Shown: positions 1 to 7,798, counted from the first letter of the stretch. The stretch: DNA of 10,724 bases from Thermoplasmata archaeon (GCA_021163705.1 JAGGTO010000023.1:1-10724), one strand, 5' to 3'. Numbers and translations are program-made. The notes: generated by a model from the sequence alone, not told the origin.

Positions 1-3000
1 ATAAAGAAATTTGAAGAAGTTGAAAAGGTTATAAAAGAGAAGAGCAGGGAGGAATATTCACGGAGGAGAAAGAAGATAGAGGATGTAATAAATAAGATGA
101 AGAGTGGAGAGGCATCAAGTTTTCTTGATGAGCTTAAAAGGGCTGATGAAGTCCTATCTGAGGATCCCATGAAGAGTTTTAATCTTCTTGCTTCTCTTGA
201 AGGCAGAATATTGAAAGCCATAGAGGCTGATTTTCAATCAAAGAAGATGGCGCTTTTGGAGAGAATGGCATCTATAGAGGGTTATGAGTGGGTAAAGGAT
301 AAGATAGAGAGCATAGAGTTCAAAGGTTTAGAATCCATAGAGAGATTGAGTCAAATAGAAGATGAAGCGATTAAGAAGCTCAGGGAGGAGATAGGTGAGA
401 TATTATCAAAGGCCGATAAACTCTTGGAAGTGGCATCATCGGCGCATTACAACTTACCGGTGGATAAAAACGAGAAAGATAGAGTACTTAAATTGTTGAG
501 GGAAGGTAGTTATGGAGAGGCACTGGAGGGTGCCAAGAGCTATTATGAGGAGGTAAAGAAGAGCTTCAGTACATTCTTCAACAAGCTTCTAGGCATATCC
601 AGGATGATAGTGGAAGAGGGAAAGATGATGGAGCTTGATATGGAGACTCAGCTGAAGGGAATAGAAAAGGCAGAGGAGCTTATGAAGAAAGGGAATTTTG
701 AAGAGGCAATAGAGCTCTTGAGAAAGGCTACGGAGGAAGCTGAGAATGTTAAGCTTCAGCATGTGATGAAGGTAATAAAAGATCTTCGTGAAAAATTTGT
801 GGAAGCGAAAGAAAGAGAAATAGATCTTGAACCATATATGAAGATGATAGAAAATTCCAAGAATCTTTTAAAGATAGGCCGTCATAAGAGGGCATATGAT
901 TTGGTCAAAGAAGCCATAAATATGCTGGATAGGAGGTTAAATCTCTATGCACAGTTGGATTCTGAGCTAAGAAATCTGAAAGAGGTTGTTGAAGATTTAA
1001 GAAAGGAGAATATCTTGCTTGAAGGTGTGAATGGGAGAATCGAGGAGATAGAGAAGCTGCTTGAGGAAGATGTGGAAAAGGCAGAGAAGAAGATAGATGA
1101 GCTTAAGGGTGTTATAAAGATAAATTTGAGAGATATAGCTACCTCACTTTATAATGATCTGAGAGAGCTTGTTGAGAAGGGAATGGAGGCAAGTATAGAG
1201 CTAACCGAAATAAAAAGTGAATTAGATAAGATAGAGGAGATGTTCCGTGATGAGGCCTATAAAGAAGCAATTCTTATGTTAAGGGATATGGAAGAAAAGC
1301 TGTATGATAAAATCTATGAATATATAAGTGAGGAAATCAAAGAGCTGGGAACATATGAAGTAGAGGAGATGAAGAAGAAAGCGGAAGAAATAGGGAAGCA
1401 TCTGGATGATGGTGATATCAAAAAAGCACTCTATGATTTCCTTGAATTGAGAAATATGATGTATAAGAGAGAGATGAAGGAGATTGAGGAGAAGATCAAA
1501 GAGATAGAGGAGAAGGTAAAATTTCTGGAGGATAGGGATGTAAATGTGGCCGAGATAAAGATGCATCTTGAAAAAGCAAGAGAGAAGTTAAAAGAAGGGA
1601 AGATAGAAAATGTGAGGAGTCATCTAGAAAGGGGAGAAACTCTAATGAATAGGGTGAGGAGCAGGGTAGTTCTTGAATCCATGGAGTCTTCCAAATCTGT
1701 TATTGAAGGAATAGAGAATCTTGGTGTGGATACAGAGAAGGTTGGAATAAAAAAGCTCTGGGAAGATATGCAGAAATTATTTGAAGAGAAGAAATTTGAG
1801 GAAGTTATTGATATAGCAGGAAAAATAAAAGAACTAGCAAAAGATCTTCGTGAGAAAGTACTTAAAGCGAAATCTGTTATAAGTGAGCTGGAAAATGAGA
1901 TAAGGGCTTTGGAGAAGGAGGGGGTAGATACTTCATCTCTGAGGGAGGATATTGAGGGAATCCACAATCTTATGAAAACTAATGAATATGAAAAGGTAGA
2001 AGAAAGGGCAAAAGAGTTAAAAAGTAAGATAAGGGAAGTAAGAGAAAGCCATCTTTTAGAGAAGGTAAGGGAAGAAATAGAGAGTTTAAGACCCCTCTTC
2101 AAAGATGCTGGAAAGATTAAGGAGTATAAGGGTATGGTGAATAAATTTTTAAAATCTTTTGGAAAGAGAGATAGGAAAGAGCTTTTGAAGGATGGAAGAG
2201 AAATTCTTCAAAAATTAGGAAAAGAGGCCAAAAAGATTCTGGAGAAAAGGATGGAAGATGCCAAAAAGCAGCTAGAAAGATTTAAGAGCAAGGGTCTGTA
2301 TATTGTGGCGGAGATCGAAGAGCTGGAAAAGATAAAGGAAGATATATTCAGGGGGGATTATGTGAAGAGTTATGAGAGACTTGAAGCGTTAGAGAAGAAG
2401 CTAGAAGACATAAGAAAAAGAGAAAAGAGGATAGTTAAATTAAATGAGAGTATAAAAGATAAGCTCAATTTTGCTCACTCTTTGGGTATAGATATAAAGG
2501 ATTATGAGAAGAAGATGAGCGAGATATATCTTGCCCGCAGTTATGGAGAAATGGAGGAGATGGTAAAAACACTTATGGAAAATCTGGAAGGAAAAATAAG
2601 AGATAAGTTGAATAAAATAATTGAAGATATGGAAAAGGAGCTGGATGTTCGAAGAAAAAGGGGAGAGGATATAACTGCCGCGGAGGCCCTGTTAACCAAG
2701 GCAAGAAGTAACATAAACTCTAAAAATTACAAGCTTGCACTTAAGTTTGCGCTTGATGCCATGGGAGAGATTGAGAATTTTGAGATGCAGAAGGTTACTG
2801 CCATGGGAATTTTGAGAAGAGTTGAAGAGAAGATGAAGAAGATGCGAACCTTAATTCCCAGGGATATACTTAGAGGTTATCAGGAGGCCAAGTCCATATT
2901 CTTAAAGGGTGATTACAGGAGTTCAATAGAGAAGGCAATGGAAATAAGTGAGAGGTTATGGGATATTGAAAGAGTGACTGAGAAGATAAAGGAGAGAAAT

Positions 3001-4554
3001 CAGCAGATAAAAGAGCTTGTGGTAAAGCTTCACAGATCGGGGATGGATGTAAAAAATGTGTTAAAGCTCTTCAATCAGGCCAAGGTGGAATATCAAAAAT
3101 TACACTATCTGGAGGCATACAAGCTTGTTGAGAGGGCCTATGAAGAGGCAAAGAAACTGATGGAAGAGGTTTTGAATGGTTACAAAAAAATATATGAAGA
3201 GATGCTTAAACGCATAAGGGAGTTTGAACTGGAGAAGTATTTTGAAGAATCGCTGGATGCCATAGATGATCTTTTCACCAAGGAAGATATTGAGGCTCTG
3301 AAAGTCAGGTTATCCTCCCTGAGGGAGGAACTGGACTCAAAGGTAAGAGAGGTTATTGAAGAAAAGATAAATGCTTTGAAGGAAAGGGCAGAGCTTTTGA
3401 GAAAATTGGGTGGAGAGATAGATATTGAAGAGGAAGAGAAAAAGCTGAGAGAGTTAAAAGAGAAGAATTTAGAAGAATTCAAAAAATATTACGCCGAGAG
3501 ATATGCAGAGATAGAGAAGAAGATTGTGGAGGGTATAAGGAAGGAAATAGAGGCGCTCAACAAAAAACTGGGAGAATACGAGAAACTTGGGATAAATATG
3601 AACGAGTATTATGAAAAAGTTTCAACCTATCTCTCTGAGTTAAACACAGAAAATTATGAAGAGATACACAGATCGCTGGAGGAATTAAAAGCCAGACTCT
3701 CATCATACATAAATGAGTATGTCCGGGGATACATGGAGAATATTGTTAAAAAGGTGGAGAGATATAGCAAGGAGAAGGCTCTTGAATTTAAAGAGAGAAT
3801 GGAAGAGATGGTAAAGAATGGTAAATATGAGGGGTTATTAGAGATTTCAAAGGAAGCGGATAACTTTATTGCCTACTACAAGCTGAATGTTGAGGATCTC
3901 AACAAGAAAGTTAAGGAATTAAAGGAGTTAATGGTTCAGGCATTGAATCTTGGAATAGATATTCAGGGATATACGGGAGAGCTTAAAGAGGTGCTGAGCC
4001 ATATTAAGGATATAAGGGAGACCATTGCAAATGTGGAGGATATTGAAAGAAGAATAAGGGAAGAGATGGAAAAACTGGAGCCAAAAATATCGGTAAAGCT
4101 TGATGTAAAAGGTAGGGTAGATGATAGATATCGCTGTGTTCTGAGCATTAAAAATGAAGGCAATGCTGATGCCATTGGGGTGAAGATAAGGATAGAGGGA
4201 GAGCTCAAGGGAGAGAGGGAGCTAGAGATAACAAAACTACCCAAGGGAGGAAAGGAGAGTTTGGATATTTTCCTGGTACCTGGAGAAGGTGAAGAGACTG
4301 TAATAAAGATAACATACAGGAGATTTGATGGTAAGGAGTTCAGGGTAAGCGAAAAGCTCACAGTGGGAATAAGGAAGAAAGGTTTCCATGTGGAGAAGAA
4401 CAAAGAGAAGGTGAAATGTGCGTTCTGTAGAGGCACCATATTGCCCGGTATGGATATAGTGATATGCGATAACTGCGGAGCGGTGTATCATCTTCCTTGC
4501 GCTAGAAGAGCTGGTAGATGTGTCAAATGTGGCACACTCTTCAATTTTGAGTGA
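1..4554 (+). CDS. Giant helical-repeat protein with C-terminal Ig-like domain and RING/PHD-like zinc finger (5' end outside window)
   Basis: I do not recognise a named family. The frame is open from base 1, so the first in-window ATG (97) is probably not the start; 1,517 residues are visible. Residues are numbered here from that ATG. Residues 1 to about 1325 are Lys/Glu-rich helices without transmembrane segments or long hydrophobic stretches. They form about 22 hairpin repeats of about 62 residues (separate entry). Residues about 1327-1425 look like a CARDB-type Ig-like beta-sandwich. Residues 1441-1478 form a C4HC3 zinc finger. The layout suggests a long cytoplasmic scaffold or tether ending in a protein-interaction or ubiquitin-ligase-like finger, but that role is inference. 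arcS follows and its ribosome-binding site overlaps this stop codon, so the two are probably co-transcribed. Alternatives are an SMC-like or cytoskeletal coiled coil; no ATPase motif is visible. Coding status is certain, function unknown. Confidence 0.93.
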   Translation: MKKFEEVEKVIKEKSREEYSRRRKKIEDVINKMKSGEASSFLDELKRADEVLSEDPMKSFNLLASLEGRILKAIEADFQSKKMALLERMASIEGYEWVKDKIESIEFKGLESIERLSQIEDEAIKKLREEIGEILSKADKLLEVASSAHYNLPVDKNEKDRVLKLLREGSYGEALEGAKSYYEEVKKSFSTFFNKLLGISRMIVEEGKMMELDMETQLKGIEKAEELMKKGNFEEAIELLRKATEEAENVKLQHVMKVIKDLREKFVEAKEREIDLEPYMKMIENSKNLLKIGRHKRAYDLVKEAINMLDRRLNLYAQLDSELRNLKEVVEDLRKENILLEGVNGRIEEIEKLLEEDVEKAEKKIDELKGVIKINLRDIATSLYNDLRELVEKGMEASIELTEIKSELDKIEEMFRDEAYKEAILMLRDMEEKLYDKIYEYISEEIKELGTYEVEEMKKKAEEIGKHLDDGDIKKALYDFLELRNMMYKREMKEIEEKIKEIEEKVKFLEDRDVNVAEIKMHLEKAREKLKEGKIENVRSHLERGETLMNRVRSRVVLESMESSKSVIEGIENLGVDTEKVGIKKLWEDMQKLFEEKKFEEVIDIAGKIKELAKDLREKVLKAKSVISELENEIRALEKEGVDTSSLREDIEGIHNLMKTNEYEKVEERAKELKSKIREVRESHLLEKVREEIESLRPLFKDAGKIKEYKGMVNKFLKSFGKRDRKELLKDGREILQKLGKEAKKILEKRMEDAKKQLERFKSKGLYIVAEIEELEKIKEDIFRGDYVKSYERLEALEKKLEDIRKREKRIVKLNESIKDKLNFAHSLGIDIKDYEKKMSEIYLARSYGEMEEMVKTLMENLEGKIRDKLNKIIEDMEKELDVRRKRGEDITAAEALLTKARSNINSKNYKLALKFALDAMGEIENFEMQKVTAMGILRRVEEKMKKMRTLIPRDILRGYQEAKSIFLKGDYRSSIEKAMEISERLWDIERVTEKIKERNQQIKELVVKLHRSGMDVKNVLKLFNQAKVEYQKLHYLEAYKLVERAYEEAKKLMEEVLNGYKKIYEEMLKRIREFELEKYFEESLDAIDDLFTKEDIEALKVRLSSLREELDSKVREVIEEKINALKERAELLRKLGGEIDIEEEEKKLRELKEKNLEEFKKYYAERYAEIEKKIVEGIRKEIEALNKKLGEYEKLGINMNEYYEKVSTYLSELNTENYEEIHRSLEELKARLSSYINEYVRGYMENIVKKVERYSKEKALEFKERMEEMVKNGKYEGLLEISKEADNFIAYYKLNVEDLNKKVKELKELMVQALNLGIDIQGYTGELKEVLSHIKDIRETIANVEDIERRIREEMEKLEPKISVKLDVKGRVDDRYRCVLSIKNEGNADAIGVKIRIEGELKGERELEITKLPKGGKESLDIFLVPGEGEETVIKITYRRFDGKEFRVSEKLTVGIRKKGFHVEKNKEKVKCAFCRGTILPGMDIVICDNCGAVYHLPCARRAGRCVKCGTLFNFE
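106..4071 (+). repeat. About 22 degenerate tandem protein repeats of ~62 residues (~186 bp)
   Basis: Each unit has a short loop often reading LG-[IV]-[DN] (for example residues 542-545, 796-799, 1164-1167), a helix of about 16 residues, a tight turn of the form [KR]-x-G/N-D/N-Y/F, then A/S/V three residues after the aromatic, and a long helix leading to the next loop. Turn positions counted by hand, with residue 1 at base 97: 25, 78, 139, 201, 263, 326, 388, 441, 503, 567, 631, 693, 755, 816, 878, 940, 1004, 1065, 1125, 1187, 1244, 1306. Eighteen of the 21 intervals fall between 60 and 64; the exceptions are 53, 53 and 57. Copies at 78, 326, 693, 1065 and 1306 are weak. Repeats are similar only at protein level; I see no near-identical DNA copies, so the array is old. 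The turn resembles that of TPR hairpins, but the unit is almost twice the 34-residue TPR length. Confidence 0.75.
4075..4371 (+). other. Ig-like beta-sandwich (CARDB-like) domain of the giant protein
   Basis: After about 1,325 helical residues the composition changes abruptly to alternating hydrophobic/polar strands. The order is a strand starting PKISVKLDV, a strand with LSIKNEGNADA, then VKIRIEG, an L-x-K-L-P-K-G-G turn and a final strand ending LTVGI. The 'xNxGxxxAxxV' signature is typical of CARDB and related adhesion-type Ig-like modules found in archaea. The domain would sit as a spacer between the helical rod and the zinc finger. Strand boundaries are judged by eye, and a different beta-sandwich family is possible. 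Confidence 0.6.
4417..4530 (+). other. C4HC3 zinc finger (prokaryotic RING/PHD-like treble clef)
   Basis: The last 45 residues of the giant protein contain C-x2-C-x12-C-x2-C-x4-H-x2-C-x6-C-x2-C, with Cys1441, 1444, 1457, 1460, His1465 and Cys1468, 1475, 1478. Eight ligands in this order would bind two zinc ions in the cross-brace manner of RING, PHD and FYVE-type fingers. The short x6 gap between the last two ligand pairs fits compact prokaryotic RING-like fingers better than eukaryotic PHD fingers. In the known families such fingers bind proteins or recruit ubiquitin-conjugating enzymes. Nothing in the window encodes a ubiquitin-like protein, an E1 or an E2, so ligase activity is only a possibility. 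Confidence 0.8.
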
Positions 4555-4555
4555 T
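4551..4555 (+). promoter_or_regulatory. Ribosome-binding site of arcS overlapping the upstream stop codon
   Basis: GTGAT matches the GGTGAT part of the archaeal Shine-Dalgarno sequence (complement of the 16S rRNA tail). It lies four bases before ATG 4560 and contains the TGA (4552-4554) of the giant gene. This favours ATG 4560 over the GTG at 4551 as the arcS start and implies translational coupling between the two genes. Confidence 0.55.
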
Positions 4556-4559
4556 TTTT

Positions 4560-6047
4560 ATGCTCATCAAGAGGTTTGGCTTTGCAAAAAGCACAGAGGG
4601 TGAGATTTCCACACCCACCCTTCTCATTACTGGGAAAGATATTAAATTTGAGGAGAGAAAATTCATATTCAGGGATAGGAATATAGAGGTGGAGATAAAT
4701 TACCCCCCCTCTATTGAGCAAAGGGAAATTAAAATAGGGGAGAATATTTATTTAATACCGAACATTTCGACGCTTCTAAAAAACACCCGTGAGCTTGTAG
4801 ATTACACGATTAATATTAGAAGAAGGCTTGGTTTTGATAAACTCTTTTATGCCCCAGGAATTCCACCTCATCTCATTCCAATATTTTTCTATTTGGGTTA
4901 TGATATCTTTGATAATTCTCGTGAGATGCTGGATAACTATTCCCTTATTGGAAAGGTGAATGATGGTGAAAGAGAATTCTCCTCCCTAATTATGAGAGAG
5001 ACGATAAGGGCCTTCAACAAGGGAAGACTGAGAGAGCTTGTTGAGAGCATTGCCGATAACAAGGCAAAGGAAATTCTGAGGCATTTAGATCTTGAATATT
5101 ACGAAGAGCAGGAGAAGTTTTGGCCTATATGGAATAAAGAGCTTAATGCCATAACTCTTGATTCTCTTTTCAGGCCGGATGTGCGTAGATGGATGCAAAG
5201 ATTAATGGAAAGGTATGAAAAACCCAAATATGCAAGATATCTTCTCTTTCTCCCCTGCAGTGCCAAAAAACCTTACTCCATATCCAAGAGTCATAGAGAG
5301 ATGAAGAGATACATAAAATCCACAATGCATGAGGTAATTTTAACATCCCCCCTGGCTCTGGTTCCAAGAGAGTTGGAAGCATTTTACCCTGCGCAGAATT
5401 ATGATATTCCGGTGGTGGGTCACTGGTATGAGGAAGAGAAAAAGATGATTAGGGATATGGTAGTATGGTATCTTGAAAAATTCTCATATGATGGAATAAT
5501 ATCATATCTTCCTGAGAGCATGAGGTTTCTGGAAGATGTTTTTAAAGAGTATGGAGTGGAGGCAATATGGGGCAATGATTTGGAAAAACTTGGAAGGGTT
5601 ACAAGAAAAATAGATTACCATGTCTCTCGTGTTGAAGTTTTAAAGGATAACATCGAATCTCTTGCAACCTATCAGTTTGGAATTCCCTGGGACCTCAGGG
5701 ATGCGAGAATAAAAGGGAGATATCCAAGGATAGAGGTATGGATGAAGAACACCAGATTGTTCGGATACAATATTGAGAAGGGGATGCTCACTTTAACTGA
5801 GAAATCCTCTCAGATTTTGCTCTCAAAGGGAAAATATGTTGTGAGGATAGACGATTTTTATCCTGAGGGAGATGTATTTGCTGCGGGAATTCTTGATGCA
5901 TCATCTGAAATAAGAGAGGGAGATGAGGTTGTTATAGCCCATGGAAATGAGCTTCGGGCATGGGGAACTGCGAGAATGTGCTCCTACGATATGGTGCATC
6001 AGAAAAGAGGAAAAGCCATCAAGGTCAGGGGAAAATTGAAACATTAA
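4560..6047 (+). CDS. arcS: Archaeosine synthase ArcS (TgtA2-type), lysine transferase acting on preQ0-15 tRNA
   Basis: ArcS works after TgtA in making archaeosine at position 15 of the tRNA D-loop. In the current model it attaches lysine to the nitrile of tRNA-bound preQ0, and the radical SAM enzyme RaSEA then releases archaeosine. The hallmark PCx3KPYx2Sx2H is present exactly (Cys233, Lys237, Pro238, Tyr239, Ser242, His245, counted from ATG 4560). It is followed by the conserved SPLALVPRELE and PVVGHW segments. Residues 1 to about 180 are a degenerate TGT-like region that keeps a GYDIFD motif (residues 113-118). Residues about 424-493 form a PUA RNA-binding domain. At 495 residues it is somewhat shorter than I recall for other ArcS proteins, mainly in the TGT-like part. 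The start is ATG 4560, supported by the overlapping ribosome-binding site; GTG 4551 would add three residues. Neither TgtA nor RaSEA is evident in this window. Confidence 0.9.
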   Translation: MLIKRFGFAKSTEGEISTPTLLITGKDIKFEERKFIFRDRNIEVEINYPPSIEQREIKIGENIYLIPNISTLLKNTRELVDYTINIRRRLGFDKLFYAPGIPPHLIPIFFYLGYDIFDNSREMLDNYSLIGKVNDGEREFSSLIMRETIRAFNKGRLRELVESIADNKAKEILRHLDLEYYEEQEKFWPIWNKELNAITLDSLFRPDVRRWMQRLMERYEKPKYARYLLFLPCSAKKPYSISKSHREMKRYIKSTMHEVILTSPLALVPRELEAFYPAQNYDIPVVGHWYEEEKKMIRDMVVWYLEKFSYDGIISYLPESMRFLEDVFKEYGVEAIWGNDLEKLGRVTRKIDYHVSRVEVLKDNIESLATYQFGIPWDLRDARIKGRYPRIEVWMKNTRLFGYNIEKGMLTLTEKSSQILLSKGKYVVRIDDFYPEGDVFAAGILDASSEIREGDEVVIAHGNELRAWGTARMCSYDMVHQKRGKAIKVRGKLKH

Positions 6048-6052
6048 AAAAA
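6046..6052 (-). terminator. Oligo-T archaeal terminator after the polymerase gene
   Basis: On the minus strand, seven consecutive T follow the TGA of the polymerase gene directly, with no hairpin. Archaeal RNA polymerase can stop at such T-runs. No similar T-run follows arcS on the plus strand, so arcS transcripts probably run into the antisense of the polymerase gene. Confidence 0.4.
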
Positions 6053-7798
6053 TCAAAACCACTGCTTTGTTATTGAGACATTGAAAGCTTCAAATGTTCG
6101 CTTTATGGTATCATCATACATCTTCAGATAATAATCCAAATCAACCTCATCAATTTTTGTTAGCTCCACCGGTCTAGCTCGATATGTGGGTCCCCCGCTA
6201 CCTTTCACAATAACCAGGTAAACATATGTTCCCCTGTGTAGCTCAATTCCCATCCTCTCTTTTAATATTTTTGCAACCATGCTTGCCTTTGTAATTTTCT
6301 CATACTCCTCTGGCTTCTTTGTTAACTGCTCCACAATGGCAAGTTCATCAATTTCCACATTCCTCTCTTTTATTTTGTTGCGGTATTTTATCCTCGTTTC
6401 TCTGGCCTTGTTAACCTCTCCCTTTAAAAGATATTCCACGATTTCTTTCTGTGCCCTCTTTATGATAGGAGGATAATCTTTTCTTATGTACTCCAGGCCA
6501 ACAGCTTCTACTTTTCCATTCACAAGGTGTGCATATTTTTTCTTGGCCCAGTAAACAGCTTTATCTGCAATTCTCTCTATTTCAATGTTTAGAGGAAATC
6601 TTTTGTTGATGACCTCCACTATTTTATTCACCTCCCCACCAACAAATTGAATACCATCTGTATCGATGTATATTACCTCTCCTCCCAGGTTTTCAATAAT
6701 TTTTCTTACCTCTTTTATGTAATATCTGGCCAATGCGGCTATTAATCTTGCAGCATTTCTATTGTAATATGTTGCCCCACTCCATCCCATATAGCCGTAC
6801 ATTGCATTTGTGATCACTTTTATTGCCTTCTGCTGAGCATCCAGCCTTTTATCATATTTCTCCCTTAGCTTATCCTTTATCCTTAGCCTCCTTTCCAGAA
6901 AATTTTCAATTATGCTTGGAATAACACCCTTGATCTCTTTTCTTATTCTATGTTTCTCCCCCTCCACTTCAACTTCTTCTCCATCATTCATATCCACAGT
7001 CTCTGGGCTTATGTTCCATGCTCTTATTATGTTGGGATACATACTCTGAAAATCAAGATATACCACCTTCTCATATACCCCTGGAGATTTGAGCCATACA
7101 TAACCTCCCTCATACCATTTCTGTCCTCCAACACTCATCTTCTCTATACCCCTCTTTTTCATCTCTCTTACCACAATAATATCCACTAACTCTCCCACGG
7201 TCATTCTTATCTGCTCCTCCAGGGGTACCTGGCATAACTCCGATATGCTCTCTTCGAAGGGTATAATCTCTTCGGCAATTCTTTTTATTACATTTACATA
7301 ATTACCCAGATACTTTTTTCTCTCATCCTTGCTTCTCTCCATAAGCTTAAACTGCGGAATCCTCTCAAATTTTATGTTCAGGGCATCAGCAAGCTCATCT
7401 ATCTCCTTTGTAGGTAATCTTGCAAAGTCTCTCCACGCTATGGCAAACAGATCGATGTTCTCCCTCCCCTCAATTTTCGTTCTCTTCAGAATTATGCCCC
7501 GAAAATATTTGCCTGAGAGCTTTATCTCCTCCCCATTTTTACCCAGGGACATCCCTATGCCATACTTCTCTCCCCTCTCCTTAAGATATGGGAAATCTTC
7601 ATAGTCCTGCTTAAATCCTATTACCCTCTCAGGATCATATTCTCGAAAATATCTCACGAAATTCTCTATAATGCTCCTCTCCTCTCCCTCAAAAATTTTT
7701 AGTCTATCTCCATATGCTGCAATCATCTCAATTTCATCTTTTTTAGGATCGGGAAATAGCTTTGCTTTGGGAAGAATTTTGAAATAGAGGGTTCTCAT
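6053..7798 (-). CDS. Short family B DNA polymerase, exonuclease-inactivated, polymerase site intact
   Basis: At 581 residues this is about 190 shorter than Pyrococcus-type PolB (about 775). It starts where the exonuclease domain normally begins, so the N-terminal domain with the uracil-sensing pocket is missing. An in-frame TGA five codons before the ATG excludes a longer start without a frameshift. The Exo I FDIE is FKIL (residues 6-9). Exo II keeps only Asp68, and its Asn is Lys63. In a gap-free alignment the Exo III YxxxD reads Y163-x3-Y167. In contrast, YxGG (229-232), motif A Asp249 (DFQSMYP), motif B Lys327 to Gly335 (KxxxNxxYG), motif C DTD (379-381) and KKxY (419-422) are all kept. 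It should therefore synthesise DNA without proofreading, which fits a translesion or gap-filling role. Archaeal PolB2 is the closest known concept, but classical inactivated PolB2 proteins have also lost polymerase residues. It follows the radical SAM gene by 21 bases. Confidence 0.9.
   Translation of the reverse strand: MRTLYFKILPKAKLFPDPKKDEIEMIAAYGDRLKIFEGEERSIIENFVRYFREYDPERVIGFKQDYEDFPYLKERGEKYGIGMSLGKNGEEIKLSGKYFRGIILKRTKIEGRENIDLFAIAWRDFARLPTKEIDELADALNIKFERIPQFKLMERSKDERKKYLGNYVNVIKRIAEEIIPFEESISELCQVPLEEQIRMTVGELVDIIVVREMKKRGIEKMSVGGQKWYEGGYVWLKSPGVYEKVVYLDFQSMYPNIIRAWNISPETVDMNDGEEVEVEGEKHRIRKEIKGVIPSIIENFLERRLRIKDKLREKYDKRLDAQQKAIKVITNAMYGYMGWSGATYYNRNAARLIAALARYYIKEVRKIIENLGGEVIYIDTDGIQFVGGEVNKIVEVINKRFPLNIEIERIADKAVYWAKKKYAHLVNGKVEAVGLEYIRKDYPPIIKRAQKEIVEYLLKGEVNKARETRIKYRNKIKERNVEIDELAIVEQLTKKPEEYEKITKASMVAKILKERMGIELHRGTYVYLVIVKGSGGPTYRARPVELTKIDEVDLDYYLKMYDDTIKRTFEAFNVSITKQWF

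Noticed and set aside
97..99. ATG 97 as the true start of the giant protein
   Set aside because: The frame is open to base 1 and encodes the same type of helix upstream; nothing marks a start here.
1279..2102. Long antisense open frames opposite the giant gene (also near 3180-3482 and 3963-4491)
   Set aside because: They are mirror frames of a purine-rich coding strand, with Leu/Ser/Phe/Ile-rich composition and no recognisable motifs.
97..4554. SMC/Rad50-type ATPase
   Set aside because: No Walker A, signature or Walker B motif is visible, and the C-terminus is a zinc finger instead of an ATPase head.
4703..4709. Run of seven C in arcS (and six C near 5346) as programmed slippage or phase-variation tract
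   Set aside because: The frame continues intact through both runs into conserved motifs; runs this short can be chance and have no second product.
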